Positions 35,108-44,401 of a stretch of DNA of 64,000 nucleotides are shown here, piece after piece (within the stretch, counting starts at the first letter, position 1; each line of letters starts with the position of its first letter). Made by a program: the position numbers and the translations under genes. The stretch covers positions 62,001 through 126,000 of the forward strand of contig NZ_CP084628.1 in NCBI RefSeq assembly GCF_022878925.1, written 5' to 3'. The notes under the pieces are model-generated. The model did not search any database. It was not told the origin of the DNA and saw only the letters and a list, made by a program, of their open reading frames with translations. Source of the stretch: Caballeronia sp. TF1N1. GTDB lineage: Bacteria; Pseudomonadota; Gammaproteobacteria; Burkholderiales; Burkholderiaceae.

Positions 35108-36712
35108 TTAGTTGAGGCCCGCGGCTAGCGCGTTCGGCCGATGCCGCGATTTCAGCAACCGCGCCGTTTCATCCCAGGTCGGTACGAGCGCCTCGCGCGC
35201 CTTCCGATACGCGGGAAAAAGCTGCGCATACAACTGCGTCAGTTCCGCATCGGGCGCTTCCACTTGTCCGAGCAGCGGCGTCACCCATTGCGCGATGCAC
35301 GTGTTCATGTCGGGATACACGCCGAGCGCGACCGCCGCCATCATCGCCGCGCCCGCCGCGCCCGCTTCCTCGCGCAGCGAGATACGCACCGGCGCGCCGA
35401 CCACCGCGCCGAGCACGCCGCGCAACGCGCGCGAACGCGTCGCGCCGCCGGTGAGGCGCAGTTCATCGGGCATTGGAATGCCCATCGACGTATAGCAATC
35501 GCGCGCGGCCATGCCGAGCCCTTCGACCACCGCGCGAAACAGATCCGGGTAGCGGCTCTCGCTCGTGAGCCCGATGAAATCCGCGCGCGCGTTCGGGTCC
35601 ACGAAAGGACCGCGCTCGCCGGCATCGGAGATATAGGGGTGATACAGAAGCGCGCCGGGACGTCCCGACTGCAGCCATCCGTCGATACACTTCATCCGGT
35701 CGCCGTGCGAAAGGCTCGTGCCGAACTGCGCGAGCAGATCGCACGCGAGATTCAACACCCAGTCCACGTTCAGCGTCGCCGCCATGTTCGACTGCACTTG
35801 CGCCGACATGCCCGGCACCGGCAACGCGATCACGTACCCCGTGCCTTCCGCGTTCAGATGGATGTCGGCGTTGTGCATCGCGCGCATGTGCATGCCCGTG
35901 GAGCCGACGATCGAGCAACTCGCGCCCGTCGCGCCTTCCGTGTGAATGCCCGCGCCGAGCGCCGTCAGCACGATATCGACGAAGCCCAGACACACGGGCG
36001 TGCCTTCGAGCAGGCCGGTCGCGGCGGCGGCATCTGACGTCAGCGGATGCATGATCTCCGTGCCGTCGATGATTTCCGGCAACAGGTCGCGCCACGCGGT
36101 GAGGCCGAGCGCTTCGATCACCGTGTCGTCGTATTGGCGCGTGCGAAAGTCGCCGTAGGTGAAGCTCGCCTCGGACGGATCGGTGGCGCGCACACCGGTG
36201 AGATTGAGATACAGCCAGTCCTTGCAATGCAGTGCCACTTCGGTGCGTTCGAGCACTTCGGGCGTCGTCGCGGCCATGTGCGCGATCTGCGCGCCCTGAC
36301 TGCACGCGGCGAGTCCCGTGCCGGTCGCCTGGAACCGCGCGCGGCTCGCCGATCCTTCCTGCAACAGCCGCACCGTGTTCGCGGCGCGCGCGTCGAGCCA
36401 TAGCCATGCGTCGCTCGCCGGCTTGTTGCCTGCGCCGACGAGCCATGTGCCGTCGCCTTGACCCGTCACCGCCAGCGCGCGCGTGCGTTGCGCGAGACCT
36501 TCGATCTTCGCGCCCAGATCCCGCAAGGTCTTCGCGCAGTCGCCCCAAGTTTGATCGAGCGATTGAGTCGCCGCGCCATCGGGGCTCGTGGTGTAGCGGT
36601 TCGGCACCGAGGCGACGGCAATCTGCCGTCCCGTCATGTCGAAGGCCACGGCCTTGATGACCGAGGTCCCCGCGTCGATGCCGATGAGAAGATCGCGTGC
36701 GTTCTCGCTCAT
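35108..36712 (-). CDS. eryA: FGGY carbohydrate kinase, EryA-like (erythritol kinase)
   Basis: The 534-aa sugar kinase has GIDAGTSVIKAVAFDMTG at the ATP phosphate-1 site, VTGQGDGTWLVG, HPYISDAGERGPFVDPNA, and LTGGATRSRALRGVLGAVVG with the EAGAAGAAMMA helix, all typical of FGGY kinases. EryA phosphorylates erythritol in the ery pathway. The ATG overlaps the regulator's TGA by one base (TGATG). A GTG three bases upstream is the alternative start. Confidence 0.82.
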   Translation of the reverse strand: MSENARDLLIGIDAGTSVIKAVAFDMTGRQIAVASVPNRYTTSPDGAATQSLDQTWGDCAKTLRDLGAKIEGLAQRTRALAVTGQGDGTWLVGAGNKPASDAWLWLDARAANTVRLLQEGSASRARFQATGTGLAACSQGAQIAHMAATTPEVLERTEVALHCKDWLYLNLTGVRATDPSEASFTYGDFRTRQYDDTVIEALGLTAWRDLLPEIIDGTEIMHPLTSDAAAATGLLEGTPVCLGFVDIVLTALGAGIHTEGATGASCSIVGSTGMHMRAMHNADIHLNAEGTGYVIALPVPGMSAQVQSNMAATLNVDWVLNLACDLLAQFGTSLSHGDRMKCIDGWLQSGRPGALLYHPYISDAGERGPFVDPNARADFIGLTSESRYPDLFRAVVEGLGMAARDCYTSMGIPMPDELRLTGGATRSRALRGVLGAVVGAPVRISLREEAGAAGAAMMAAVALGVYPDMNTCIAQWVTPLLGQVEAPDAELTQLYAQLFPAYRKAREALVPTWDETARLLKSRHRPNALAAGLN

Positions 36713-37689
36713 CACGCCGCCTCCGTCGCGACAGGTTCCATCTTCAGCGCCAGCGCCGAGGCTTCGTCGGTGATCAATCCGCTCAGAAGGCCGCTATTGA
36801 GCACCGCGCGAATCGCCGCGATCTTCGACGCGCCGCCCGCAATCGCGATGATGCGCCGGCCCTTGAGGTCGTCGAGTTCGGGCGCGACCGTGCGCGCCGC
36901 CAGCGATGTTTCGACGGATTGGCCGGTATCGCTGAAAAAATGTCCGAGCAATTCGCCTTGACCGCCCTTGTCGCGCACCTCCTGAATTTCGTCGGGCTCG
37001 ATCATTTGCGATGCGACGAGTTGCGCGTCCGCATTCACCGATCCGATACCGACGACCATCAGATCCGCATGCGCCGCCATGTCGAACACTTCGCGCACGC
37101 CACGCTGCGCCAGCAACACTTCGCGATCCTCGGCCTTGTTGGCGAAAAACGGCAGCGGCAGCACATACGACACCGCGCCCGTCTGCTCGGCGAGCCGGTG
37201 AATCACGTCATACGGATTTGCCGTGTATTTGCGCGTGACGCCGCCAAGCAAGGACACGAAGCGCACCGTGCCCGCGTCCAGGCGCGGAATGTTCTCCACG
37301 ACGGCCGCGAGCGTTCGCCCATGTCCTATGCCGATCACGCCGCCTTGCCGCGTCGCGATCTCGCGCTGCATGAAGTGCGCGCCAGCGACGCCAAGGGCGC
37401 GCAGCGGCAGATCGCCTTCGTTCAGATCGGGGACCACTTCGCAATAGCTAAGACCGAAGCGCTGCGCAAGCTCCGCTTCGAGCACGACGCATTCGGCGAC
37501 ATCGCCGTCGATGGTGAACTTGACCGCGCCGCTCTGATTCGCTCGCATGATCAGCCGATGCGCCTTGACACTGCTCACGCCGAGACGAGCCGCGACGTCG
37601 GCCTGCGTCTGACCGGCGGCGTAGTGCAGCCACGCCGCGCGAATCGCAAGACTGTCCTCGGCGTCACGCCTGTCGGCGGATTTCGTCAT
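36712..37689 (-). CDS. eryD: SorC/DeoR-family sugar-binding transcriptional regulator, EryD-like
   Basis: The 325-aa regulator has an N-terminal HTH (QTQADVAARLGVSSVKAHR) and a C-terminal SorC sugar-phosphate-sensing domain (GIGHGRTLAAVVENIPR, VVGIGSVNADAQL, IAIAGGASKIAAIRAVL). EryD is the SorC-type repressor of the Brucella ery operon. Here the gene leads the operon and is divergent from a second kinase gene. The gap between them holds two operator-like dyads (37714-37746), the expected target. Confidence 0.85.
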   Translation of the reverse strand: MTKSADRRDAEDSLAIRAAWLHYAAGQTQADVAARLGVSSVKAHRLIMRANQSGAVKFTIDGDVAECVVLEAELAQRFGLSYCEVVPDLNEGDLPLRALGVAGAHFMQREIATRQGGVIGIGHGRTLAAVVENIPRLDAGTVRFVSLLGGVTRKYTANPYDVIHRLAEQTGAVSYVLPLPFFANKAEDREVLLAQRGVREVFDMAAHADLMVVGIGSVNADAQLVASQMIEPDEIQEVRDKGGQGELLGHFFSDTGQSVETSLAARTVAPELDDLKGRRIIAIAGGASKIAAIRAVLNSGLLSGLITDEASALALKMEPVATEAA

Positions 37690-37713
37690 GTCGTCTCCGT
37701 GCGCACGTTGAAG

Positions 37714-37746
37714 TGATATTTTTTCTACGTGCTGAAATTTTTTTCA
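37714..37746. promoter_or_regulatory. Tandem operator-like dyads for the SorC regulator
   Basis: Two 14-bp elements lie 19 bases apart centre to centre: TGATATTTTTTCTA (37714-37727) and TGAAATTTTTTTCA (37733-37746). The second is a TGAAA-N4-TTTCA palindrome; the first matches it in most positions. They sit in the 178-bp divergent region between eryD (start 37689) and the second FGGY kinase (start 37868). An AT-rich TGAAA/TTTCA dyad is a plausible binding site for this regulator family. Binding is inference. Confidence 0.6.
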
Positions 37747-37867
37747 CTGTAAGCACAATAGGCAACCCGATCCTCGATTACCATCCGCTATAACCCTAGA
37801 TAAGCATCGCGCAATCCGAAGGCGAAATGTCGGCTTGACGCGATGCAACAAAAAATTCGGAGACACG

Positions 37868-39385
37868 ATGGAGACGTATCTGCTCGGCGTCGACAGCGGT
37901 TCGACAGCCACGAAGGCGGTTGTTTTCGACACGGCCGGGCGCACCGTCGCGGTGGGCAGCCGGCGCGTCGAACAGCGGCAGCCGCGTGCGCGCCATGTCG
38001 AACGGGACATGCGAGAAACCTGGGATGCGGCCTGTGGCGCCATTCGCGATGCGTTGAGCGAGATCGCGCCCGGTTCCATTGCGGCCGTCGGCGTGACCGG
38101 ACACGGCGACGGGCTCTATCTCGTGGATCGCGCGGGCGCGCCGCTCGGCGCCGGCATTCTCTCGCTCGACAGCCGCGCCTTCGACGTCCGGGAACGCTGG
38201 CGCGAGGAAGGCGTGCTGGAACGGGCGCTGTCATTGACCGGACAGCAGCCTTATCCGTACGCCGCCGTCAGCCTGCTGAAATGGATTCAGCTCAACGAGC
38301 CAGCGCGCTTCGCGCGGATCGGCCATGTCCTGTTTTGCAAGGACTGGCTGCGGCTCTGTCTCACGGGCGTCCCCGCCACCGATCCAACCGAAGCCAGTTC
38401 GTCCTTCACCGATGTCAACACGCAGCAGTACAGCGCCGAGGTCATGGCGCTGTACTGCCTGGGGACTATCGGCGAGGCGCTCGCACCCATCGTCGCGTCC
38501 ACGGCGCAGGCCGGCCGCGTGACGGCGCTTGCCGCATCGCAAACCGGCTTGAAGGAAGGCACGCCCGTCGCAACCGGGCTGCACGACGTCACGTCGAGCG
38601 CCCTCGGCATGGGCAACGCCGAACCGGGCGTGTTGTCGGTGACGGCGGGAACGTTCAGCATCAACGAAATACTGTCGGATCGGCCGCAACTCGATCCGCG
38701 CTGGTCGTGCCGTAACGGCACACGGCCCGGCCAGTGGATGAACATGTCGATTTCGCCCGCTTCGTCGAGCAATGTCGATTGGGCTTTGCGCGAACTCTTT
38801 CAGCACGAAACGCACGAAGCGGCGCGGCGCGGATGCTCGCTGTTCGATCTCATCGGCGACGAAGTGCAGGCGGTGTCGGCCGAACCGAGTTCGGTCATGT
38901 TTCATCCCTTCCTGTTCGGTTCTCCGTTCGAGCAGCCGGCGAGCGCGTCGTTCTTCGGCTTGCGCTCGTGGCACCGGCGCGCGCATCTGGCGCGTGCGGT
39001 GCTCGAAGGCATGGTGTTCAATCACCGCTGGCACATCGAAGCGTTGACGAGCGCTTTTCCGGCGCATCGTGCGGGGTTGACGGGCGGTGGATCGTCGAGT
39101 CCGTTGCTTGCGCAGTCGTTCGCGGATGTGCTTGGCATCGCTATCGACATACCCGAAAGTCAGGAGGCGAGCGCGCTCGGCGCGGCGCTTTGCGCAGGCG
39201 TCAGCGTGGGCGTTTTCGATTCGCTTGCCGATGCCGTGGCGCGCGCCTGCCGCGTTGCGCGCACGCATGAGCCGGACCCGCAACGCCACGCGAAGCTCGA
39301 CGACGCGTACGCGCTCTGGTCGCAACTCATCGCCGCAGTTCAGCCCTTGTGGCCCGCGCTCGACCGCGCGGCCACCTCGCATTGA
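37868..39385 (+). CDS. Second FGGY-family carbohydrate kinase
   Basis: The 505-aa kinase has GVDSGSTATKAVVFD, GVTGHGDGLYLVD, FHPFLFGSPFEQP and LTGGGSSSPLLAQSFADVLG. It is only moderately similar to the 35108 kinase, so it is not a simple duplicate. I start at the ATG at 37868, five bases after GGAGA; an upstream TTG at 37835 is unlikely. It is divergent from the EryD-like regulator and followed 15 bases later by a GlpD-like dehydrogenase. Together the two make a kinase-dehydrogenase pair for a second polyol or stereoisomer (threitol, L-arabitol, glycerol; inference). Confidence 0.83.
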   Translation: METYLLGVDSGSTATKAVVFDTAGRTVAVGSRRVEQRQPRARHVERDMRETWDAACGAIRDALSEIAPGSIAAVGVTGHGDGLYLVDRAGAPLGAGILSLDSRAFDVRERWREEGVLERALSLTGQQPYPYAAVSLLKWIQLNEPARFARIGHVLFCKDWLRLCLTGVPATDPTEASSSFTDVNTQQYSAEVMALYCLGTIGEALAPIVASTAQAGRVTALAASQTGLKEGTPVATGLHDVTSSALGMGNAEPGVLSVTAGTFSINEILSDRPQLDPRWSCRNGTRPGQWMNMSISPASSSNVDWALRELFQHETHEAARRGCSLFDLIGDEVQAVSAEPSSVMFHPFLFGSPFEQPASASFFGLRSWHRRAHLARAVLEGMVFNHRWHIEALTSAFPAHRAGLTGGGSSSPLLAQSFADVLGIAIDIPESQEASALGAALCAGVSVGVFDSLADAVARACRVARTHEPDPQRHAKLDDAYALWSQLIAAVQPLWPALDRAATSH

Positions 39386-39400
39386 AGCCGGAGAATCTCG

Positions 39401-41128
39401 ATGACAGAACGAAACCGTAATTTCTTTCTCGACCGGTTGAAGCAGAGCCCGAAGATCGGCGTGTTGATCGTGGGCGGCGGCATCAACGGCGCGGGTGTGT
39501 TTCGCGATTTATCGCTGCAAGGCGTCGACTGCCTGTTGATCGACAAGACCGACTTTGCCGCCGGTGCGAGTAGCGCGCCATCGCGGCTCATACACGGCGG
39601 CGTGAAGTATCTGGAGACGGGCGAGTTTCGCCTCGTTGCCGAATCGACGTTGGAGCGCAACCTGTTGCTGAAGAACGCGCCGCATTACGTGCTGCCGCTC
39701 GAAACCGTGCTGCCGATTCACTCGTACTTCGGCGGCATGGTGGCGTCCGCTCGACGCTTCTTCGGCATGAAGGCCAAGCTTGCGGATCGCGGCGCGATCA
39801 TCTCGAAGATCGGCCTTGCCATGTACGACTTCTTGGGACGGCACGACCGCACGATGCCGCGTCATCATCTCGCGACGCGAGCGCAATCGCTTAAAGACCT
39901 GCCGCTGCTCGATCCGGCAATCAAGGCGACCGCCACGTATTACGACGCCAAGGTGACGCAAGCCGAACGCCTGAATTTTGAACTCGTCGCGGACGGGCTT
40001 GCCGCGTGCAAGCAATCGGCGGCGGCCAATTACACGAGCGTGGAGCGCGTCGAGGGCGGCGTCGTGTGGTTGCGCGACCTCGTAACGGACGAGCTCGTCG
40101 CGGTGCGACCCGAGGTCGTCGTCAACGCGGGCGGTGCGTGGATCGACAGCGTGAATGCTTCGCTCGGCATAAAAAGCAAGTACATCGGCGGGACGAAGGG
40201 TTCGCATCTGATCGTCGATCACCCCGAGCTCCATGCGCAACTGCGCGGCCGCATGGTGTATTACGGCTCGAAGGACGGGCGCATCTCGCTCATCTATCCC
40301 TTCATGGACAAGTTGCTGATCGGCTCGACCGATATCCGCACAAGCGAGCCCGACGCCGTGCGCTGCGAGGACGATGAAGTCGCCTACATGCTCGGCGCGC
40401 TGCGGGAAGTTTTTCCACGCGTGGTGTTGAACGAATCGAACATTGCGTTCCGATACAGCGGCGTGCGTCCGCTGCCCTATTCCAATGCCGCCGATCCCGG
40501 CGATGTAAGCCGCGATCACGCGATGCATGTGGATCGTCTTGCCGGCACGCAAGTCCCGGTTTTATCGCTCGTCGGCGGCAAGTGGACGACGTTTCGCGGA
40601 TTCGCCGAAACGGTCACCGACGACACGCTCGCACGCCTCGGACGCTCACGCGCGGTCCGCACGCGTCACACGGCGATCGGCGGAGGCCGCGATTTTCCGC
40701 GCGATGCGTATGCACGGGCCGAATGGATCGGCGATGTCGTTCGACAGTATGGGGTGTCGGCCGAGCGTGCCGACGGCTTGCTCACGCGCTATGGCACGAC
40801 TGCTTCGGCAGTCGCGGCGTTTTGCGCGGGCGCACCGGATCGGCCCTTTGGCAGCGCATCGGACTTCACGGTGCGCGAGATCGAGTACCTGTGCGCGCAT
40901 GACATGGTCACGCGTCTTGCGGACCTATTCTTCCGTCGCACGACGATCGCGATCTCCGGACATCTTACGAACGCGCTGTTGCTCGAAGGCGCGGAGATCG
41001 CGGCACAGGTGCTGGGTTGGGACGAACTTCGCAAGCAAAAGGAAATCGATGCGACGCGTCAAGCGGCTCGCGAGCGGCATGGCATTGCGCTGCCCAGAGT
41101 CGAACTCGCGCGACAGACTATAGATTGA
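39401..41128 (+). CDS. Second GlpD-like FAD-dependent glycerol-3-phosphate/polyol-phosphate dehydrogenase
   Basis: The 575-aa flavoprotein has GGGINGAGVFRDLSLQG, APSRLIHGGVKYLETGEFRL, GSHLIVDH, YSGVRPLPYS and LVGGKWTTFRGFAE, then a C-terminal GlpD cap domain (YGTTASAVAAF, YLCAHDMVTRLADLFFRRT). It is longer than the 502-aa EryB-like protein and resembles aerobic GlpD more closely. RBS GGAG precedes the ATG by about seven bases. With the adjacent kinase it probably phosphorylates and then oxidises one polyol. Confidence 0.83.
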   Translation: MTERNRNFFLDRLKQSPKIGVLIVGGGINGAGVFRDLSLQGVDCLLIDKTDFAAGASSAPSRLIHGGVKYLETGEFRLVAESTLERNLLLKNAPHYVLPLETVLPIHSYFGGMVASARRFFGMKAKLADRGAIISKIGLAMYDFLGRHDRTMPRHHLATRAQSLKDLPLLDPAIKATATYYDAKVTQAERLNFELVADGLAACKQSAAANYTSVERVEGGVVWLRDLVTDELVAVRPEVVVNAGGAWIDSVNASLGIKSKYIGGTKGSHLIVDHPELHAQLRGRMVYYGSKDGRISLIYPFMDKLLIGSTDIRTSEPDAVRCEDDEVAYMLGALREVFPRVVLNESNIAFRYSGVRPLPYSNAADPGDVSRDHAMHVDRLAGTQVPVLSLVGGKWTTFRGFAETVTDDTLARLGRSRAVRTRHTAIGGGRDFPRDAYARAEWIGDVVRQYGVSAERADGLLTRYGTTASAVAAFCAGAPDRPFGSASDFTVREIEYLCAHDMVTRLADLFFRRTTIAISGHLTNALLLEGAEIAAQVLGWDELRKQKEIDATRQAARERHGIALPRVELARQTID

Positions 41129-41240
41129 TGCGGAGCCTCCCGGTTATCGCATTGCGGACTAAGGTTAGCTCGATCAATCTGTTCCGCCCGCATGGATTGC
41201 GTTGATACGATTCCTGCTTTCGTTCAGCCCACTCATTCCC

Positions 41241-42071
41241 ATGATTGCACCGGTAAAACTCAGGACGTTCCTGCTCGCGCTGACGTTGAGTCAAGCCGTC
41301 TTCATCTCGCCCGGCTTCGCCGCGGACAATGCCGCGCACACACTGCGCGTGGGCTTCGTGCCCGGCCCTTACGCGGACGAGTTTCGTCAGGGCGTCGAAC
41401 CGCAACTCTCGAAGAAGGGCTACACCGTGCGCTACGTCGAGTTCAGCACCGGCCTGGAAGCGAACCAGGCGGTGTATCGCGGCGAGATAGCGGCCGACGT
41501 GATGCAGCACAGCGTGTATCTGAAGTCCTATAACGACCGCAACGGCACCGATCTCGTCGGCGTGGTGCAAGTGCCCACGCCACCGATGGGCCTTTTCTCC
41601 ACGAAGCACCATGCGCTTGCCGAGGTCCGGAAAGGCGCTACGGTTGCAGTGCCCAACGATCCCGTCAATCTGGAACGCGCGCTCAAGATCCTTCAGCGTA
41701 TCGGCTGGATTCGCATCCGTCCGAATCCGAATCCTGTCGATGTAACCGAGCGCGACGTGACCGATAATCCTGCCGGCATCAAGCTCGTGCTGCTCGAATC
41801 GGCACAGGCGCCGCGCGCGTTGGAAGACGTGGATTTTGCGGCGATTCAGGGCAACTTCGCGGTATCGAGCGGACACGCCCTGACAACGGCGCTGGCGCTC
41901 GAGGAGATGACTTCGCCCTACGTGAATCAGGTCGTGGTGAAAGCCGCGAACCAGCATTCGCAGACCACCGACGATATCGTCGAAGCGTATCGTTCGGATG
42001 CGTTCAGGCAAGCCATCGTCGGCAATCACGCGTATGACGGCTTTCGGCTGCCCGACTATTTTCCTCGATGA
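41241..42071 (+). CDS. MetQ/NlpA-family substrate-binding protein
   Basis: The protein of about 276 aa has a signal peptide (LRTFLLALTLSQAVFISPGFA) and a NlpA/MetQ-type fold: LRVGFVPGPYADEF, RYVEFSTGLEANQAVYRGEIAAD, HSVYLKSYNDRNG, VPNDPVNLERALKILQR. MetQ delivers methionine to MetNI. No ATPase or permease lies nearby, so it is an orphan receptor, and the ligand may differ. I chose the ATG at 41241; an in-frame TTG lies at 41202. No lipobox Cys is evident, unlike MetQ lipoproteins. Confidence 0.78.
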   Translation: MIAPVKLRTFLLALTLSQAVFISPGFAADNAAHTLRVGFVPGPYADEFRQGVEPQLSKKGYTVRYVEFSTGLEANQAVYRGEIAADVMQHSVYLKSYNDRNGTDLVGVVQVPTPPMGLFSTKHHALAEVRKGATVAVPNDPVNLERALKILQRIGWIRIRPNPNPVDVTERDVTDNPAGIKLVLLESAQAPRALEDVDFAAIQGNFAVSSGHALTTALALEEMTSPYVNQVVVKAANQHSQTTDDIVEAYRSDAFRQAIVGNHAYDGFRLPDYFPR

Positions 42072-42240
42072 CTTCGAGCGGCGCCCCCTTCACTGCTGTG
42101 CGCGACTGCTCGAAGCGAGCAATCGTTTGATCGAAGCAAGCCCACGTCCGTGCGCTGGCGGCATGGATGTCCACGCATCGGCTTGCATCGGAAATGTCGT
42201 CGAACGAGAAAGAACGGATGAACGTGACTTGCGGATGAGT

Positions 42241-42660
42241 TCACGCGAAACGCAGATTGCTCTCCTCGACCCCACCCGCGAGCCAGAGTTCGAGCTTGGC
42301 CGGCGGCAGCGGGCGGCTCAAATGAAATCCCTGCGCAAGATCGCATTGCAACTCCCGCGGGCGCGTCATCATTTGTTCGCTCTCGACATCTTCGGCCACG
42401 ACCTTCAGTCCCATGTTGTGCCCGAGATCGATGGTCGAGCGCACGATGGTCTCGTCGTCTTTATGATCCGTGAAGCCCATGACGAAGGATCGATCGATCC
42501 TGATCTCGTCCACGGGCATGCGCTTCAGGTACGACAAAGAAGAGTATCCCGTGCCGAAGTCGTCGACAGACAGGCGAAGGCCGAGCGCATGCAGACGGTC
42601 AAGGGTTTCGATAGCATGGTTCGGGTCGTCCATGCGTTGGATTTCGATTCTGTGGTTAAT
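42241..42660 (-). pseudogene. C-terminal fragment of an EAL-domain phosphodiesterase
   Basis: The minus strand encodes NHAIETLDRLHALGLRLSVD, DFGTGYSSLSYLKRMPVDEI, IDRSFVMGF, LGHNMGLKVVAEDVES and QGFHLSRPLPP, the second half of an EAL c-di-GMP phosphodiesterase domain. The expected upstream part, including the EAL motif, is missing. The segment before NHA (HRIEIQRMDDP) looks like the helix after LEITES with a small deletion. DDFGTGYSS is intact but a complete enzyme (about 240 residues) cannot be made. Gene remnant. Confidence 0.72.
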
Positions 42661-42754
42661 GCCGCGCACCAAGCAGCAGCCAGCGAGCGGGCACCGACGC
42701 GACTGCGGAATACCGGCGCATGAGTATGAAGCGCCGTTTTCCCACATCGGTAAA

Positions 42755-44401
42755 TCAGGCAGCCAGATTCACGGGCAAGTCCACGACATGCCAGTACGAC
42801 GCATATTCTGGCCCTCGCGGCGCACTCGATAACTTTCTGGTGAAGCGCACATAAACCTTCAGCGCAGTGCCCGTGTAAGTGTCCGCGAGAGCGATCCTCA
42901 AGTAGACCTGCTTGCCATCGAGGACATTCGGCGTCGCAAGCGAGTTATTGACGTTCGGGCCGCCGCCGTTCGTCAAGTTCACCGTGCTCGGTCGGGCAAT
43001 GGGCGCCGGGCTCGCCTGGTTCGTCAAGACGATGCTCGTAACCTGCCCCGCCATCACGGCCCATTCCACGGTCCAGTTCGCGTTGAAGGAGGCGAAGTCG
43101 TCCCCGTACGCACCGGTGTAGCCCTGAATGGTCATGCATAGCAATTGGCCGGACTTGAGACCCGCGGTTGCCGTCGTCGCGCTGTCATAGGTGGTCTGCG
43201 TTTCGTCGCCGATACGAAAGCGTCCGATCACATAGCCGCCGCTGCTCGTTCCGTTCACCGTGGGAACAGCAAGCCGGGTCTTGATGGTGTCCCAGGTCGG
43301 ATTGTCCTGTGGCTCGGTCCACGTTGCGTACGGTACGTCGGTAGCCCAAGTCGGCACATCCGGTAATACCGAGCGGCCCGCCCACTGATACGCGGAGAAC
43401 GGGCTGACCTCGGTAAGCACGGGGCCATCGAAGCCCACACCCTTCTTCTGCGTGAGGAGCCAGTCCTGCCACGGATAAACACTCGTAACGGGCGTGGCCG
43501 GGAAATACTGCGTGCCCGACAGCGCGTGCGTTCCCGTCACCACGTCCAGCTTGATGTTGCGTTTGCCGAGAGCGGACAAGTCGTTGTAGACCCGGTACGC
43601 TTCGTTCACTGGAATGTACTGATCCTGCGCCCCGTGCGCGATATAGAGGTTGACGTCCTTTAGCTTAGTCAGATCGGCTTCGTTGCCCCAGGTCGTATGG
43701 ACGACCGTTCCTGAATTGATGAAGAGTGCCGCGAACAGATCGGGTTGCAACGATGCCGCTTCGTAGGACCATCCCGCGCCCTGCGAGATGCCTGTTGCGT
43801 ATATGCGCGTCGAGTCGACATTGCCTACGCGCGTCGAGATGGCCTTCATCAACTCGCCGACGGCGTTCATATAGACCATCTCGGCGTCGTAGTTGACGCA
43901 TGCTTCCCAAGGCACGGTCACCGTCACGATGTATGACGGATACTTCGCCTGCAAGGCCGCGTTTGCGAAATCCGCCGCGCCGTTGGAGGCGTAGAAGTTG
44001 GCCGTCATGTTGGCGTCGTTGCCCAACCCGCCCAGCACGGCCACGAGCGGGTATGTCGTCGATGCCACCGTTTTCGGCGTGTAAAGCCGCACGTACATCT
44101 GGCCGACGCCGTCGCTTGCTGTCCCGACTGCATCCAGCGTTTTGTCGATGGGAAACGTCCACTTGTACCATTCGAAGTCGGTGTAAGTGTCTGGATTCGC
44201 GGCTTTGGCCGTTGGATCGAGCGCCAACGTCCCTGAAGAATTGGATGAATCGTCTCCGCCCCCGCCGCACCCGACGAGCAACGCAAGCGGCGCGGCGCCG
44301 AGTAATCTGGCAAAGTCTCGCCGACTCATGCCTTCGCGACGCGCATCGCTCGCTTTTACGCCGTGCTTCTGGCTTGCGTCATCGTCCGGTTTCCTGAACA
44401 T
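42755..44401 (-). CDS. Secreted Tat-dependent lipoprotein esterase (alpha/beta hydrolase, PHB-depolymerase-like)
   Basis: The 548-aa protein has a twin-arginine region (SRRDFARLLG), a lipobox LLVGC (Cys45) and a Gly/Ser linker. The alpha/beta-hydrolase core has the nucleophile Ser206 in GISQGAGWS. A second domain of about 200 residues follows (from about 350) and appears beta-rich, perhaps for binding. GAGGAGAG precedes the ATG. The long pre-Tat N-terminus hints at an alternative start at Met25. Likely an extracellular carboxylesterase or polyester/peptide hydrolase. Substrate unknown. Confidence 0.68.
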   Translation of the reverse strand: MFRKPDDDASQKHGVKASDARREGMSRRDFARLLGAAPLALLVGCGGGGDDSSNSSGTLALDPTAKAANPDTYTDFEWYKWTFPIDKTLDAVGTASDGVGQMYVRLYTPKTVASTTYPLVAVLGGLGNDANMTANFYASNGAADFANAALQAKYPSYIVTVTVPWEACVNYDAEMVYMNAVGELMKAISTRVGNVDSTRIYATGISQGAGWSYEAASLQPDLFAALFINSGTVVHTTWGNEADLTKLKDVNLYIAHGAQDQYIPVNEAYRVYNDLSALGKRNIKLDVVTGTHALSGTQYFPATPVTSVYPWQDWLLTQKKGVGFDGPVLTEVSPFSAYQWAGRSVLPDVPTWATDVPYATWTEPQDNPTWDTIKTRLAVPTVNGTSSGGYVIGRFRIGDETQTTYDSATTATAGLKSGQLLCMTIQGYTGAYGDDFASFNANWTVEWAVMAGQVTSIVLTNQASPAPIARPSTVNLTNGGGPNVNNSLATPNVLDGKQVYLRIALADTYTGTALKVYVRFTRKLSSAPRGPEYASYWHVVDLPVNLAA

